Counted from the stretch's first letter, positions 8,904 through 19,453 are shown. The stretch: 64,000 nt of DNA from Citrobacter amalonaticus (GCF_001559075.2 NZ_CP014015.2:2418001-2482000); one strand, 5' to 3'. Made by a program: numbers and translations. Notes: generated by a model not told the origin, from the sequence alone.

Positions 8904-9869
8904 ATGAAGCAGCAGGCTGGCATTGGTATTCTTTTGGCGCTCACAACGGCGGTGTGTTGGGGGGCTTTGCCAATTGCTATGAAGCAGGTGCTGGAGGTGA
9001 TGGAGCCTCCTACCATCGTTTTTTACCGTTTTTTAATCGCCAGTGTTGGCCTCGGGGCGATTCTGGCCGCGAAGCGTAAGCTTCCGCCGCTGCGCATTTT
9101 TCGCAAGCCGCGTTGGCTGGTCCTGTTGGCGATTGCTACCGGTGGGCTCTTTGGCAACTTCATCCTGTTCAGCTCTTCCCTGCAGTATTTAAGCCCAACG
9201 GCTTCGCAGGTGATCGGCCAACTGTCGCCGGTGGGCATGATGGTCGCGAGCGTATTTATCCTTAAAGAGAAAATGCGCGGTACGCAGATTGTCGGCGCGA
9301 TAATGCTGTTGTGCGGACTGGTGATGTTCTTCAATACCAGTCTGATCGAAATTTTTACCAGGCTGACCGATTACACCTGGGGTGTCATTTTTGGCGTCGG
9401 TGCGGCTACGGTCTGGGTAAGCTATGGTGTCGCGCAAAAGGTGTTATTGCGGCGTCTGGCATCACCGCAGATTCTGTTTTTACTGTACACTTTATGTACG
9501 ATAGCGCTATTGCCGCTGGCGCAGCCCGGCGTGATAGCTCAGCTCAGTGACTGGCAGCTAGCCTGTTTAATTTTCTGTGGGCTGAATACACTGGTAGGAT
9601 ATGGCGCCCTGGCGGAAGCGATGGCGCGATGGCAGGCAGCGCAGGTGAGCGCATTAATCACGCTCACCCCGCTGTTTACGCTGTTATTTTCAGATCTTTT
9701 ATCTATGGCCTGGCCCGATTTCTTCGCCAGACCGATGTTAAACCTTCTCGGTTATCTCGGTGCGTTTGTCGTGGTTGCGGGCGCGATGTACTCCGCCATT
9801 GGTCATCGTATTTGGGGCGGATTACGTAAGCATGAATCGGTGGTATCGCAGCCCCGCTCAGGCGAATGA
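8904..9869 (+). CDS. yhbE: DMT-family inner-membrane transporter YhbE
   Basis: The 321-residue membrane protein belongs to the drug/metabolite transporter (EamA) family. It has ten hydrophobic segments in two EamA repeats, the first starting GIGILLALTTAVCWGALPIA. The substrate is unknown. It lies between rpmA and obgE, 15 bp before obgE, and is probably co-transcribed with obgE. The ATG at 8904 follows the AGGGAAAA sequence and matches K-12. Confidence 0.94.
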   Translation: MKQQAGIGILLALTTAVCWGALPIAMKQVLEVMEPPTIVFYRFLIASVGLGAILAAKRKLPPLRIFRKPRWLVLLAIATGGLFGNFILFSSSLQYLSPTASQVIGQLSPVGMMVASVFILKEKMRGTQIVGAIMLLCGLVMFFNTSLIEIFTRLTDYTWGVIFGVGAATVWVSYGVAQKVLLRRLASPQILFLLYTLCTIALLPLAQPGVIAQLSDWQLACLIFCGLNTLVGYGALAEAMARWQAAQVSALITLTPLFTLLFSDLLSMAWPDFFARPMLNLLGYLGAFVVVAGAMYSAIGHRIWGGLRKHESVVSQPRSGE

Positions 9870-11057
<1,188 letters not shown>

Positions 11058-11065
11058 TCTCAAGA

Positions 11066-11096
11066 AAACCCCGGCCATGTTGCCGGGGTTTTTGTT
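11066..11096 (+). terminator. intrinsic terminator after obgE
   Basis: AACCCCGGC and its near-complement TGCCGGGGTT form a stem with a short loop, followed by TTTTTG. It lies between convergent obgE and dacB. Confidence 0.85.
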
Positions 11097-11105
11097 TCTG
11101 CTGAC

Positions 11106-12539
11106 TCAGTTATTCTGATAAATATCTTTGTACAATCGGCTTTCAAAGCGAACCAGCGGAATGCGGCGGTTACGTTGATCGGCAGGTTCTACCGCATAAC
11201 CCGACAGATATTGTACAAACGCCATCCGTTGCCCGCTTGCGGTGGTAATAAAGCCCGCCAGGTTGTATACCCCCTGCAATGAACCCGTTTTCGCTGAGAC
11301 CTTACCGTCGACGCCCGCCTGATGCAGACCCGCACGGTACTGCAGAGAGCCGTCATAGCCCGCCAGCGGCAGCATTGAGATGAAGTTCAGCTCGTTGTCG
11401 TGCTGCGCGATGTATTGCAGTACCTGCATCATGGTGGAGGGGGCAATCAGGTTATGGCGCGACAGGCCGGAGCCATCGGCAATAATCGTGTTGCCAATAT
11501 CGACCCCTGCTTGCTGACGCAGGATCTGCCGCACGGCATCGGAGCCCGCACGCCACGTTCCCGGTACATTAAACCGTGCGTGACCAATCATCCGGAAGAC
11601 GGTATCGGCAATCATGTTGTCCGACTTTTTCAGCATAATCTTAAGCAGATCGTGCAGCGGCGCAGACTGCTTGCTTGCCACAATGGTGCCTGGCTCATTG
11701 ACCTGCGTCTGGCGTAATAATGTTCCGCTATAGGTGATACCGGCCTGTTTGAGCTCATCTTTCAGGATAGCCCCGGCATAGCTGGCGCCGTCCTGAATGG
11801 CAAATGCCAGCGGCAGAGGGTCGGCACGCTGCGGCAGACACCCGGTCAACGTGAAGCGGTTTAAATCGCCCGGAACCACGTCCAGCTCACAATATTGCGC
11901 CTCCGCAGAGCCGCGCGCGAGGGTGCGAACCTGGCTGAACATCGTGACCGGGTAGTAAGACGCCACGCGAATATAGGCCAAATCATTCGCTTTTTGCGCG
12001 CTGTAGAGCGAAATCGAGAAGCAGTTTCGATCGACAATGGCGGCCGCAGGCGGCGCGCTGAAGCACTGGGTCATGTCGTTCCAGGGCCATCCTGGCGCTT
12101 TATCGTGACTGGCAAAAACTGAGGTATCAATCAGGACATTTCCGGTGATTTGCGTGACGCCTGATTTTTTCAGGTTCGCTACCATATTCCGAATATCCTG
12201 TCTTTTTAGCGTCGGATCGGCACCAAATCGCGCCACTAAGTCACCTTTGAGAACGCCCGCATCAACGCTGCCTTTAGTCTCCAGCGTGGTCGTAAAGCGG
12301 AAGTCAGGGCCAAGCTGAATTAAGGCCGCCAGCGCGGTAATCACTTTCTGCGTACTGGCAGGAAGTGCCATTTGCTGACTATGATAATCAATTGCGGGAG
12401 TCGGGGCGCCGACCTTCTGAACCATGAGGGCAAGGTTGGCTCCGGCAGGGAGCTGGTTGATGTACTCGTCAACGTTCGCGGCCTGGACGCTGAACGCTAC
12501 ACTGGTGGTCAATCCGATGATAAATCTGGAAAATCGCAT
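11106..12539 (-). CDS. dacB: D-alanyl-D-alanine carboxypeptidase/endopeptidase DacB (PBP4)
   Basis: Periplasmic class C penicillin-binding protein that trims pentapeptides and cleaves DD cross-links. The 477-residue precursor has a signal peptide (residues 1-20, ending VQA). The active-site SxxK motif is S62-T-Q-K65. The second motif lies in GSGLSRHN and the KTG motif in SAKTGSLQG. A large inserted domain between motifs is typical of PBP4. It is divergent from greA, with a 245-bp gap holding the greA promoters and leader. Confidence 0.97.
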   Translation of the reverse strand: MRFSRFIIGLTTSVAFSVQAANVDEYINQLPAGANLALMVQKVGAPTPAIDYHSQQMALPASTQKVITALAALIQLGPDFRFTTTLETKGSVDAGVLKGDLVARFGADPTLKRQDIRNMVANLKKSGVTQITGNVLIDTSVFASHDKAPGWPWNDMTQCFSAPPAAAIVDRNCFSISLYSAQKANDLAYIRVASYYPVTMFSQVRTLARGSAEAQYCELDVVPGDLNRFTLTGCLPQRADPLPLAFAIQDGASYAGAILKDELKQAGITYSGTLLRQTQVNEPGTIVASKQSAPLHDLLKIMLKKSDNMIADTVFRMIGHARFNVPGTWRAGSDAVRQILRQQAGVDIGNTIIADGSGLSRHNLIAPSTMMQVLQYIAQHDNELNFISMLPLAGYDGSLQYRAGLHQAGVDGKVSAKTGSLQGVYNLAGFITTASGQRMAFVQYLSGYAVEPADQRNRRIPLVRFESRLYKDIYQNN

Positions 12540-12624
12540 AATCTCGCGCTAACAACCTGGAAACAAGCCGTCATACTACGGCGCAATGCCCTGGAAAGTA
12601 AACGATGACCCATAGGGAACTCCA

Positions 12625-12690
12625 GGGTAAAATACGTATCAAATTAAGAATTGTAGCTGACCTGGACCTTGCGTCCGGGTCGGTATTTTT
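12625..12690 (+). ncRNA. graL: GraL-type greA leader small RNA and its terminator
   Basis: The greA leader contains a stem GACCTGGAC / GTCCGGGTC (about 12658-12680, one G-U pair) followed by GGTATTTTTTT. A -10-like TAAAAT lies near 12628. In E. coli this hairpin terminates short leader transcripts called GraL before greA. The 5' end is approximate. Identification rests on position and the hairpin. Confidence 0.65.
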
Positions 12691-12784
12691 TTGCTTCTGG
12701 TCCGGGTATGACGCCATACCGGGGCAGGCTTAACAGCCGGGGCACAGCGTCGCCCCCTACAGGAATGTTCAAGAGGTATAATCA

Positions 12785-13261
12785 ATGCAAGCGATTCCGA
12801 TGACCTTACGTGGTGCAGAAAAATTACGCGAAGAGCTGGATTTTCTGAAATCTGTGCGCCGCCCTGAAATTATCGCCTCTATTGCCGAAGCGCGTGAGCA
12901 TGGCGATCTGAAAGAGAATGCGGAATATCACGCGGCGCGTGAACAGCAGGGGTTCTGTGAAGGTCGTATCAAAGACATCGAAGCGAAGCTGTCGAATGCA
13001 CAGGTCATCGATGTCACCAAAATGCCGAATAACGGTCGCGTTGTCTTTGGCGCGACGGTCACCGTTCTGAACCTTGATAACGACGAAGAGCAGACCTGGC
13101 GTATCGTGGGCGATGACGAAGCGGACTTCAAACAGAACCTGATTTCCGTCAACTCGCCGATTGCACGTGGTCTGATTGGCAAAGAACAGGATGACGTCGT
13201 GGTGATCAAAACGCCGGGCGGTGAAGTGGAATATGAAGTCACTAAGGTAGAATACCTGTAA
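12785..13261 (+). CDS. greA: transcription elongation factor GreA
   Basis: GreA enters the RNA polymerase secondary channel and stimulates cleavage of backtracked RNA. The 158-residue protein has an N-terminal coiled-coil finger whose tip carries the acidic pair, here in IAEAREHGDLKENAEYH (about 37-53). It is followed by a C-terminal FKBP-like domain. The start is preceded by AAGAGG. A strong terminator lies 35 bp downstream. Confidence 0.98.
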   Translation: MQAIPMTLRGAEKLREELDFLKSVRRPEIIASIAEAREHGDLKENAEYHAAREQQGFCEGRIKDIEAKLSNAQVIDVTKMPNNGRVVFGATVTVLNLDNDEEQTWRIVGDDEADFKQNLISVNSPIARGLIGKEQDDVVVIKTPGGEVEYEVTKVEYL

Positions 13262-13293
13262 GTGCTCAAGATGTTGATGTATTGTAAAGAAAG

Positions 13294-13320
13294 GAAAAAG
13301 GCCGCATAGCGGCCTTTTAT
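13294..13320 (+). terminator. intrinsic terminator after greA
   Basis: AAAAGGCCGC and GCGGCCTTTT form a perfect stem around ATA. The A/T flanks make it usable in both directions. Confidence 0.85.
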
Positions 13321-13406
13321 CAACGAAGAGAGCGTGGCATTTTGCTCTCCTGCTTGCGGGAAATCCCTCGTTTTACACAGGTTTTGTGTTCGACTTTAGG
13401 ATATTC

Positions 13407-13700
13407 TTAGCGTGGCAGCGAGATTTTGCGTTCTTTACTCGGGCGATAAAGCACCAGCATTTTACCGATGACCTGTACATTACAGGCGCCGGTTTCGCGC
13501 ACGATAGCGTCCACGATCAAGGTTTTTGTTTCGCGATCTTCAGACGCGACTTTCACCTTGATAAGTTCATGGTGCTCTAACGCTTGTTCAATCTCGGCCA
13601 GTACCCCTTCGGTCAAACCATTATTGCCAAGCATAACGACCGGCTTGAGCGGATGTGCCAGACCTTTCAGGTGCTGTTTTTGTTTAGTACTCAGATTCAT
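13407..13700 (-). CDS. yhbY: ribosome-associated CRM-domain protein YhbY
   Basis: YhbY is a 97-residue CRM-domain (KH-like) RNA-binding protein that associates with pre-50S ribosomal particles in E. coli. The motif GLAHPLKPVVMLGNNGLTEG contains the GxxG loop of the domain. Start 13700 (MNLSTKQKQHLKG) gives the K-12 length. A longer open frame reaching 13958 runs into rlmE and is rejected. It is divergent from rlmE, with 126 bp between. Confidence 0.95.
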   Translation of the reverse strand: MNLSTKQKQHLKGLAHPLKPVVMLGNNGLTEGVLAEIEQALEHHELIKVKVASEDRETKTLIVDAIVRETGACNVQVIGKMLVLYRPSKERKISLPR

Positions 13701-13826
13701 CGTATATTTTTGCTTACGTTGGGATTGAAAACGGGTCATTCTACCGCCATCTCCCATATATCGCCAAATAGTGCGTGGAAATTTACGCCGTATGGCAACG
13801 ATGTTCTGCCCCGATGGGAAAGTTAA

Positions 13827-14456
13827 ATGACAGGTAAGAAGCGTTCTGCCAGCTCGAGTCGCTGGCTTCAGGAACACTTTAGCGATAAATATGTTCAAGA
13901 GGCACAGAAAAAGGGGTTGCGTTCCCGTGCCTGGTTTAAACTTGATGAAATACAGCAAAGTGACAAACTTTTTAAGCCGGGGATGACAGTAGTCGATCTC
14001 GGTGCTGCGCCAGGAGGCTGGTCACAGTATGTGGTCTCGCAGATTGGCGGCAAAGGCCGTATCATCGCTTGTGATCTTTTACCTATGGATCCTATCGTTG
14101 GTGTGGACTTTCTTCAGGGCGATTTTCGTGATGAACTTGTCATGAAAGCGCTGCTGGAACGCGTGGGTGACAGTAAAGTCCAGGTTGTCATGTCAGATAT
14201 GGCACCAAACATGAGCGGAACACCGGCGGTGGATATCCCCCGTGCCATGTATCTGGTGGAACTGGCGTTAGAAATGTGTCGTGATGTGCTAGCGCCAGGT
14301 GGCAGTTTTGTAGTGAAGGTGTTCCAGGGCGAAGGTTTCGATGAGTACCTAAGGGAAATTCGCTCCCTGTTTACGAAGGTGAAAGTTCGTAAGCCGGACT
14401 CTTCTCGCGCACGTTCGCGTGAAGTGTATATTGTAGCGACCGGGCGTAAACCATAA
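13827..14456 (+). CDS. rlmE: 23S rRNA 2'-O-ribose methyltransferase RlmE (FtsJ)
   Basis: Methylates U2552 in the A loop of 23S rRNA late in 50S assembly. It is a heat-shock protein in E. coli. The 209-residue FtsJ-fold enzyme has the K-D-K-E tetrad: Lys in RSRAWFKLDE, Asp in VMSDMAPN and Lys in SFVVKVFQGEG. The SAM-binding loop is DLGAAPGGW. It is followed after 90 bp by ftsH, as in K-12, and likely shares its heat-shock promoter. Confidence 0.97.
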   Translation: MTGKKRSASSSRWLQEHFSDKYVQEAQKKGLRSRAWFKLDEIQQSDKLFKPGMTVVDLGAAPGGWSQYVVSQIGGKGRIIACDLLPMDPIVGVDFLQGDFRDELVMKALLERVGDSKVQVVMSDMAPNMSGTPAVDIPRAMYLVELALEMCRDVLAPGGSFVVKVFQGEGFDEYLREIRSLFTKVKVRKPDSSRARSREVYIVATGRKP

Positions 14457-14546
14457 CTGGTCGATTTCAGACGAAAGTTTGAAAGACGCTGGATATAGAG
14501 TATCCTGACGCTGTTTTTAACACAGTTGTAATAAGAGGTTAATCCC

Positions 14547-16487
14547 TTGAGTGACATGGCGAAAAACCTAATACTCTGGCTGGTCATTGCCGTTGTGCTG
14601 ATGTCAGTATTCCAGAGCTTTGGGCCCAGCGAGTCTAATGGCCGTAAGGTGGATTACTCTACCTTCCTGCAAGAGGTCAACAACGACCAGGTTCGTGAAG
14701 CACGTATCAACGGACGTGAGATCAACGTTACCAAGAAAGATAGTAACCGTTACACGACTTACATTCCGGTAAACGATCCGAAGCTGCTTGATAACCTGCT
14801 GACTAAGAACGTCAAGGTTGTGGGTGAACCACCAGAAGAACCGAGCCTGCTGGCTTCCATCTTCATTTCCTGGTTCCCAATGCTGCTGTTGATCGGCGTC
14901 TGGATCTTCTTTATGCGTCAGATGCAGGGCGGCGGTGGCAAAGGCGCCATGTCGTTCGGTAAGAGCAAAGCGCGCATGCTGACGGAAGATCAGATCAAAA
15001 CCACTTTTGCCGACGTCGCAGGCTGTGACGAAGCGAAAGAAGAGGTAGCGGAACTGGTCGAATACCTGCGTGAGCCGAGCCGCTTCCAGAAACTGGGCGG
15101 TAAAATCCCGAAAGGCGTCCTGATGGTCGGTCCTCCGGGTACCGGTAAAACCTTGCTGGCGAAAGCCATTGCAGGTGAAGCGAAGGTTCCATTCTTTACG
15201 ATTTCAGGTTCTGACTTCGTGGAAATGTTCGTCGGTGTCGGTGCATCTCGTGTGCGTGACATGTTCGAACAGGCCAAGAAAGCAGCGCCGTGCATTATCT
15301 TCATCGATGAAATCGATGCCGTAGGTCGCCAGCGTGGCGCAGGTCTGGGTGGCGGTCACGATGAACGTGAACAGACCCTGAACCAGATGCTGGTTGAGAT
15401 GGATGGTTTCGAAGGTAACGAAGGTATCATCGTTATTGCGGCAACCAACCGTCCGGACGTTCTTGACCCTGCGCTGCTGCGTCCAGGCCGTTTCGACCGT
15501 CAGGTTGTGGTCGGCTTGCCGGATGTGCGTGGTCGTGAACAGATCCTGAAAGTGCATATGCGTCGCGTACCGCTGGCACCGGATATCGACGCGGCAATCA
15601 TTGCCCGTGGTACGCCGGGCTTCTCCGGTGCGGACCTGGCGAACCTGGTGAACGAAGCGGCATTGTTTGCTGCTCGTGGCAACAAGCGCGTCGTGTCGAT
15701 GGTTGAGTTCGAGAAAGCGAAAGACAAAATCATGATGGGTGCGGAACGTCGCTCCATGGTGATGACGGAAGCGCAGAAGGAATCGACCGCGTACCACGAA
15801 GCAGGCCACGCGATTATCGGTCGCCTGGTACCGGAACACGATCCGGTGCATAAAGTGACGATTATCCCGCGCGGTCGTGCGCTGGGTGTGACCTTCTTCC
15901 TGCCTGAAGGCGACGCGATCAGCGCCAGCCGTCAGAAGCTGGAAAGTCAGATCTCCACGCTGTACGGCGGTCGTCTGGCAGAAGAGATCATCTACGGTGT
16001 TGAACATGTTTCTACCGGTGCGTCGAACGACATTAAGGTTGCAACTAACCTGGCGCGTAACATGGTGACCCAGTGGGGCTTCTCCGACAAACTCGGTCCG
16101 CTGCTGTACGCGGAAGAAGAGGGCGAAGTATTCCTCGGTCGTAGCGTTGCAAAAGCGAAACATATGTCCGATGAAACCGCGCGTATCATCGACCAGGAAG
16201 TGAAAGCGCTGATTGAGCGTAACTACAATCGTGCGCGTCAGCTCCTGAATGACAACATGGACATCCTGCACGCCATGAAAGATGCGCTCATGAAATATGA
16301 GACCATCGATGCGCCGCAGATTGATGACCTGATGGCTCGCCGCGATGTTCGCCCGCCAGCTGGCTGGGAAGAACCGGGCTCTAACAATTCTGACAACAAT
16401 GGCACACCTCGTGCGCCGCGCCCGGTTGATGAACCGCGCACGCCGAACCCAGGTAATACCATGTCAGAGCAGTTAGGCGACAAATAA
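14547..16487 (+). CDS. ftsH: ATP-dependent zinc metalloprotease FtsH
   Basis: Essential membrane-bound AAA+ protease that degrades LpxC, sigma-32 and unassembled membrane proteins. Two membrane segments flank a short periplasmic domain. They are followed by Walker A GPPGTGKT, Walker B FIDEID and the zinc motif HEAGH, then a Glu/Asp-containing protease domain. I start at TTG 14547 because AGAGG at 14534-14538 is eight bases away. The ATG at 14556 is 17 bases from it and corresponds to the shorter annotated E. coli form. The protein is 646 or 643 residues accordingly. Confidence 0.97.
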   Translation: MSDMAKNLILWLVIAVVLMSVFQSFGPSESNGRKVDYSTFLQEVNNDQVREARINGREINVTKKDSNRYTTYIPVNDPKLLDNLLTKNVKVVGEPPEEPSLLASIFISWFPMLLLIGVWIFFMRQMQGGGGKGAMSFGKSKARMLTEDQIKTTFADVAGCDEAKEEVAELVEYLREPSRFQKLGGKIPKGVLMVGPPGTGKTLLAKAIAGEAKVPFFTISGSDFVEMFVGVGASRVRDMFEQAKKAAPCIIFIDEIDAVGRQRGAGLGGGHDEREQTLNQMLVEMDGFEGNEGIIVIAATNRPDVLDPALLRPGRFDRQVVVGLPDVRGREQILKVHMRRVPLAPDIDAAIIARGTPGFSGADLANLVNEAALFAARGNKRVVSMVEFEKAKDKIMMGAERRSMVMTEAQKESTAYHEAGHAIIGRLVPEHDPVHKVTIIPRGRALGVTFFLPEGDAISASRQKLESQISTLYGGRLAEEIIYGVEHVSTGASNDIKVATNLARNMVTQWGFSDKLGPLLYAEEEGEVFLGRSVAKAKHMSDETARIIDQEVKALIERNYNRARQLLNDNMDILHAMKDALMKYETIDAPQIDDLMARRDVRPPAGWEEPGSNNSDNNGTPRAPRPVDEPRTPNPGNTMSEQLGDK

Positions 16488-16516
16488 GTTACCGTTGTTG
16501 ATGACTGCGTTTTATT

Positions 16517-16548
16517 GAAAACCCTGGGGCTTGCTCCGGGGTTTTTTC
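16517..16548 (+). terminator. intrinsic terminator after ftsH
   Basis: AACCCTGGGG and CTCCGGGGTT form a stem with two G-U pairs, followed by TTTTTT, 35 bp after the ftsH stop and just before folP. Confidence 0.75.
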
Positions 16549-16575
16549 TTATCAATTTATACCAGGGATAACACC

Positions 16576-17424
16576 ATGAAACTCTATGCCCAGGGCACTT
16601 CACTGGATCTCAGCCATCCTCATGTGATGGGGATCCTTAACGTCACGCCGGATTCCTTCTCAGATGGTGGAACGCATAACACGCTGATTGAGGCGGTGAA
16701 ACATGCCAATCTGATGATTAATGCCGGGGCGACCATCATTGATGTCGGCGGTGAGTCTACGCGCCCCGGTGCGGCGGATGTGAGTGTGGAAGAGGAACTG
16801 GCGCGTGTTATCCCGGTGGTTGAGGCGATTGCCCAACGTTTTGAAGTCTGGATTTCGGTGGATACCTCAAAGCCTGAAGTGATCCGCGAATCGGCAAGAG
16901 TGGGCGCTCACATCATTAACGATATTCGCTCGCTCTCTGAACCCGGCGCGCTGGAGGCAGCCGCAGAAACCGGTTTGCCGGTTTGTCTGATGCATATGCA
17001 GGGACAGCCGAAGACCATGCAGGAAGCGCCCAAATATGAGGACGTGTTTGCGGATGTAAATCGCTACTTTATTGAGCAAATAGCACGTTGTGAAAGAGCT
17101 GGCATCGCAAAAGAGAAATTGTTGCTCGACCCGGGATTCGGTTTCGGTAAAAATCTCTCCCATAACTATACATTACTGGCGCGACTGGCTGAATTTCACC
17201 ATTTTAACCTGCCGCTGCTGGTGGGAATGTCACGTAAATCGATGGTGGGCCAACTGCTCAATGTGGGTCCATCAGAGCGTCTGAGCGGTAGCCTTGCCTG
17301 TGCGGTCATTGCTGCTATGCAGGGGGCGCAGATCATTCGTGTCCATGACGTCAAAGAAACCGTAGAAGCGATGCGTGTGGTGGAAGCCACATTGTCCGCA
17401 AAGGAAAACAAACGCTATGAGTAA
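16576..17424 (+). CDS. folP: dihydropteroate synthase FolP
   Basis: Joins p-aminobenzoate to hydroxymethyl-dihydropterin diphosphate in folate synthesis and is the sulfonamide target. The 282-residue TIM-barrel enzyme has MGILNVTPDSFSDGG (pterin/phosphate loop), DVGGESTRPGA and GFGFGKN. These motifs read as the chromosomal susceptible type, but I did not check individual resistance positions against a reference. Start 16576 (MKLYAQGTS) gives the K-12 length. The last 8 bases overlap the start of glmM. Confidence 0.97.
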   Translation: MKLYAQGTSLDLSHPHVMGILNVTPDSFSDGGTHNTLIEAVKHANLMINAGATIIDVGGESTRPGAADVSVEEELARVIPVVEAIAQRFEVWISVDTSKPEVIRESARVGAHIINDIRSLSEPGALEAAAETGLPVCLMHMQGQPKTMQEAPKYEDVFADVNRYFIEQIARCERAGIAKEKLLLDPGFGFGKNLSHNYTLLARLAEFHHFNLPLLVGMSRKSMVGQLLNVGPSERLSGSLACAVIAAMQGAQIIRVHDVKETVEAMRVVEATLSAKENKRYE

Positions 17425-18754
17425 CCGTAAATATTTTGGCACTGATGGGATCCGTGGTCGCGTGGGCGATGCGCCGATTACGCCTGATTTTGTACTGAAG
17501 TTGGGCTGGGCGGCCGGTAAAGTCCTGGCGCGCCACGGCTCGCGTAAAATCATCATCGGCAAAGACACCCGAATTTCCGGTTATATGCTGGAGTCAGCGC
17601 TTGAAGCTGGCCTGGCGGCGGCAGGGTTGTCCGCCTCGTTTACAGGACCAATGCCGACGCCTGCGGTTGCTTACCTGACGCGTACTTTCCGCGCCGAAGC
17701 CGGGATTGTGATCTCCGCATCGCATAACCCGTTCTACGACAACGGTATTAAATTCTTCTCCATCGACGGTACCAAGCTGCCCGACGCCGTCGAAGAAGCC
17801 ATTGAAGCGGAGATGGAAAAAGAGATCACCTGTGTGGACTCCGCTGAGCTCGGTAAAGCCAGCCGCATCGTTGACGCAGCGGGGCGTTACATTGAATTTT
17901 GCAAAGGCACATTCCCGAACGAGTTGAGCCTGAATGAACTTAAAATTGTGGTGGATTGCGCCAACGGGGCAACCTATCACATTGCGCCTAACGTGCTGCG
18001 TGAACTGGGTGCGAAGGTGATTACCATTGGCTGTGAGCCAAATGGCGTGAACATTAACGAAGAAGTCGGCGCCACCGATGTGCGTGCCTTGCAGGCCCGC
18101 GTGCTCGCGGAAAAAGCCGATCTGGGTATCGCGCTGGATGGCGACGGCGACCGCGTGATCATGGTTGACCATGAAGGCAATAAAGTCGATGGCGATCAGA
18201 TCATGTATATCATCGCCCGTGAAGCCCTGCGTCAGGGACAACTCCGCGGTGGCGCGGTCGGGACGCTGATGAGCAACATGGGTCTGGAACTGGCGCTCAA
18301 GCAACTCGGCATTCCGTTTACCCGTGCGAAAGTCGGTGACCGCTACGTGCTGGAAAAAATGCAGGAAAAAGGCTGGCGTATCGGCGCGGAAAACTCTGGT
18401 CACGTCATTCTGCTGGATAAAACCACCACCGGTGACGGTATTGTTGCCGGTCTGCAGGTGGTGGCCGCGATGGTGCGTAACCACATGAGCCTTCACGATC
18501 TGTGCAGCGGCATGAAAATGTTCCCGCAGATTCTGGTGAATGTGCGTTACACCGCCGGCAGCGGCGATCCGCTGGAAAATGATACGGTGAAAGCCGTGAC
18601 TGCGGACGTGGAATCTGCACTGGGAAGTCGTGGGCGTGTACTGCTGCGTAAATCGGGCACTGAGCCGTTAATCCGCGTGATGGTTGAAGGCGAAGACGAA
18701 GCCCAGGTGACCGAGTTCGCCCATCGCATCGCAGATGCGGTCAAAGCGGTGTAA
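17417..18754 (+). CDS. glmM: phosphoglucosamine mutase GlmM
   Basis: Converts glucosamine 6-phosphate to glucosamine 1-phosphate for UDP-GlcNAc synthesis. The 445-residue phosphohexomutase has the active-site serine S102 in ISASHNPFYDNG. The Mg-binding loop is DGDGDR (about 241-246) and the phosphate-binding KSGTEPLIRVM lies near the C-terminus. Its ATG lies inside the folP 3' end (ATGAGTAA), so the two genes are translationally coupled. A terminator hairpin follows. Confidence 0.98.
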   Translation: MSNRKYFGTDGIRGRVGDAPITPDFVLKLGWAAGKVLARHGSRKIIIGKDTRISGYMLESALEAGLAAAGLSASFTGPMPTPAVAYLTRTFRAEAGIVISASHNPFYDNGIKFFSIDGTKLPDAVEEAIEAEMEKEITCVDSAELGKASRIVDAAGRYIEFCKGTFPNELSLNELKIVVDCANGATYHIAPNVLRELGAKVITIGCEPNGVNINEEVGATDVRALQARVLAEKADLGIALDGDGDRVIMVDHEGNKVDGDQIMYIIAREALRQGQLRGGAVGTLMSNMGLELALKQLGIPFTRAKVGDRYVLEKMQEKGWRIGAENSGHVILLDKTTTGDGIVAGLQVVAAMVRNHMSLHDLCSGMKMFPQILVNVRYTAGSGDPLENDTVKAVTADVESALGSRGRVLLRKSGTEPLIRVMVEGEDEAQVTEFAHRIADAVKAV

Positions 18755-18770
18755 GACAGACTTAACTGCA

Positions 18771-18798
18771 TAAAAAGGCGGCGTTTGCTGCCTTTTTA
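18771..18798 (+). terminator. intrinsic terminator after glmM
   Basis: AAAAAGGC-GGC and GCT-GCCTTTTT pair around GTTT, 17 bp after the glmM stop. The flanking A and T runs suit either strand. Confidence 0.8.
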
Positions 18799-18981
18799 TT
18801 AAAGGGAAAACCGGCTTTTGCTGTTTTTTTCCGCAGTTGATACAATGCACTAAAATTGCCCTTGCGAAGGTCATTCGCTTTGGTTAGTATTCACACCCGC
18901 TTCAGTGGGAAACAGTAAAATATCCCGCGTTATTGGTTAGAAGCATTGGTATGCGGCAACTCCGCAAGGAACAGGTTGATT

Positions 18982-19314
18982 ATGTACGAAGCTCTTTTGG
19001 TAGTTTTCCTTATTGTGGCAATTGGCCTTGTGGGCTTGATCATGCTGCAGCAAGGTAAAGGCGCTGATATGGGAGCCTCCTTCGGAGCAGGCGCTTCCGC
19101 TACGCTGTTTGGTTCAAGTGGTTCTGGTAACTTCATGACCCGTATGACGGCTGTGCTGGCGACGTTGTTCTTTATCATCAGTCTGGTACTGGGCAATATC
19201 AACAGTAACAAAACCAATAAAGGAAGTGAGTGGGAAAATCTGAGTGCGCCGGCGAAAACCGAACAGCCTCAGCCAGCTGCTCCGGCTAAGCCGACCAGCG
19301 ATATCCCACAGTAA
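18982..19314 (+). CDS. secG: protein-export membrane protein SecG
   Basis: SecG (110 residues) is the small SecYEG translocon subunit that assists SecA-driven export. It has two transmembrane segments (about 2-22 and 54-74) with the conserved loop QQGKGADMGASFGAGAS between. A Pro/Ala-rich C-terminal tail ends SDIPQ. Start 18982 (MYEALLVVF) is the K-12 start and lies after AGGAAC. The tRNA-Leu gene begins 14 bp after the stop, as in E. coli. Confidence 0.97.
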   Translation: MYEALLVVFLIVAIGLVGLIMLQQGKGADMGASFGAGASATLFGSSGSGNFMTRMTAVLATLFFIISLVLGNINSNKTNKGSEWENLSAPAKTEQPQPAAPAKPTSDIPQ

Positions 19315-19327
19315 TCGTAATATCCGT

Positions 19328-19414
19328 GCTGAGGTGGTGGAATTGGTAGACACGCTACCTTGAGGTGGTAGTGCCCTAACGGGCTTGTGGGTTCGAGTCC
19401 CATCCTCAGTACCA
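19328..19414 (+). tRNA. leuU: tRNA-Leu (GAG)
   Basis: An 87-nt class II tRNA with encoded CCA. The anticodon stem CTACC/GGTAG encloses the loop TTGAGGT with anticodon GAG at 19362-19364. A long variable arm (TGCCC..GGGC) and a GTTCGAGTC T-loop follow. Position after secG matches leuU. Confidence 0.97.
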
Positions 19415-19425
19415 ATATTCCGAAA

Positions 19426-19453
19426 GAAAGACGCTGAAAAGCGTCTTTTTTTT
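19426..19453 (+). terminator. intrinsic terminator after leuU
   Basis: AAGACGCT and AGCGTCTT pair around GAAA and are followed by a run of eight T. Confidence 0.88.

Noticed and set aside
13407..13958. Extended 183-codon version of yhbY
   Set aside because: The extension overlaps rlmE on the other strand and has no homology. The family N-terminus is at 13700.
15204..16271. 355-codon minus-strand open frame inside ftsH
   Set aside because: Antisense shadow of the conserved AAA and protease domains of FtsH.
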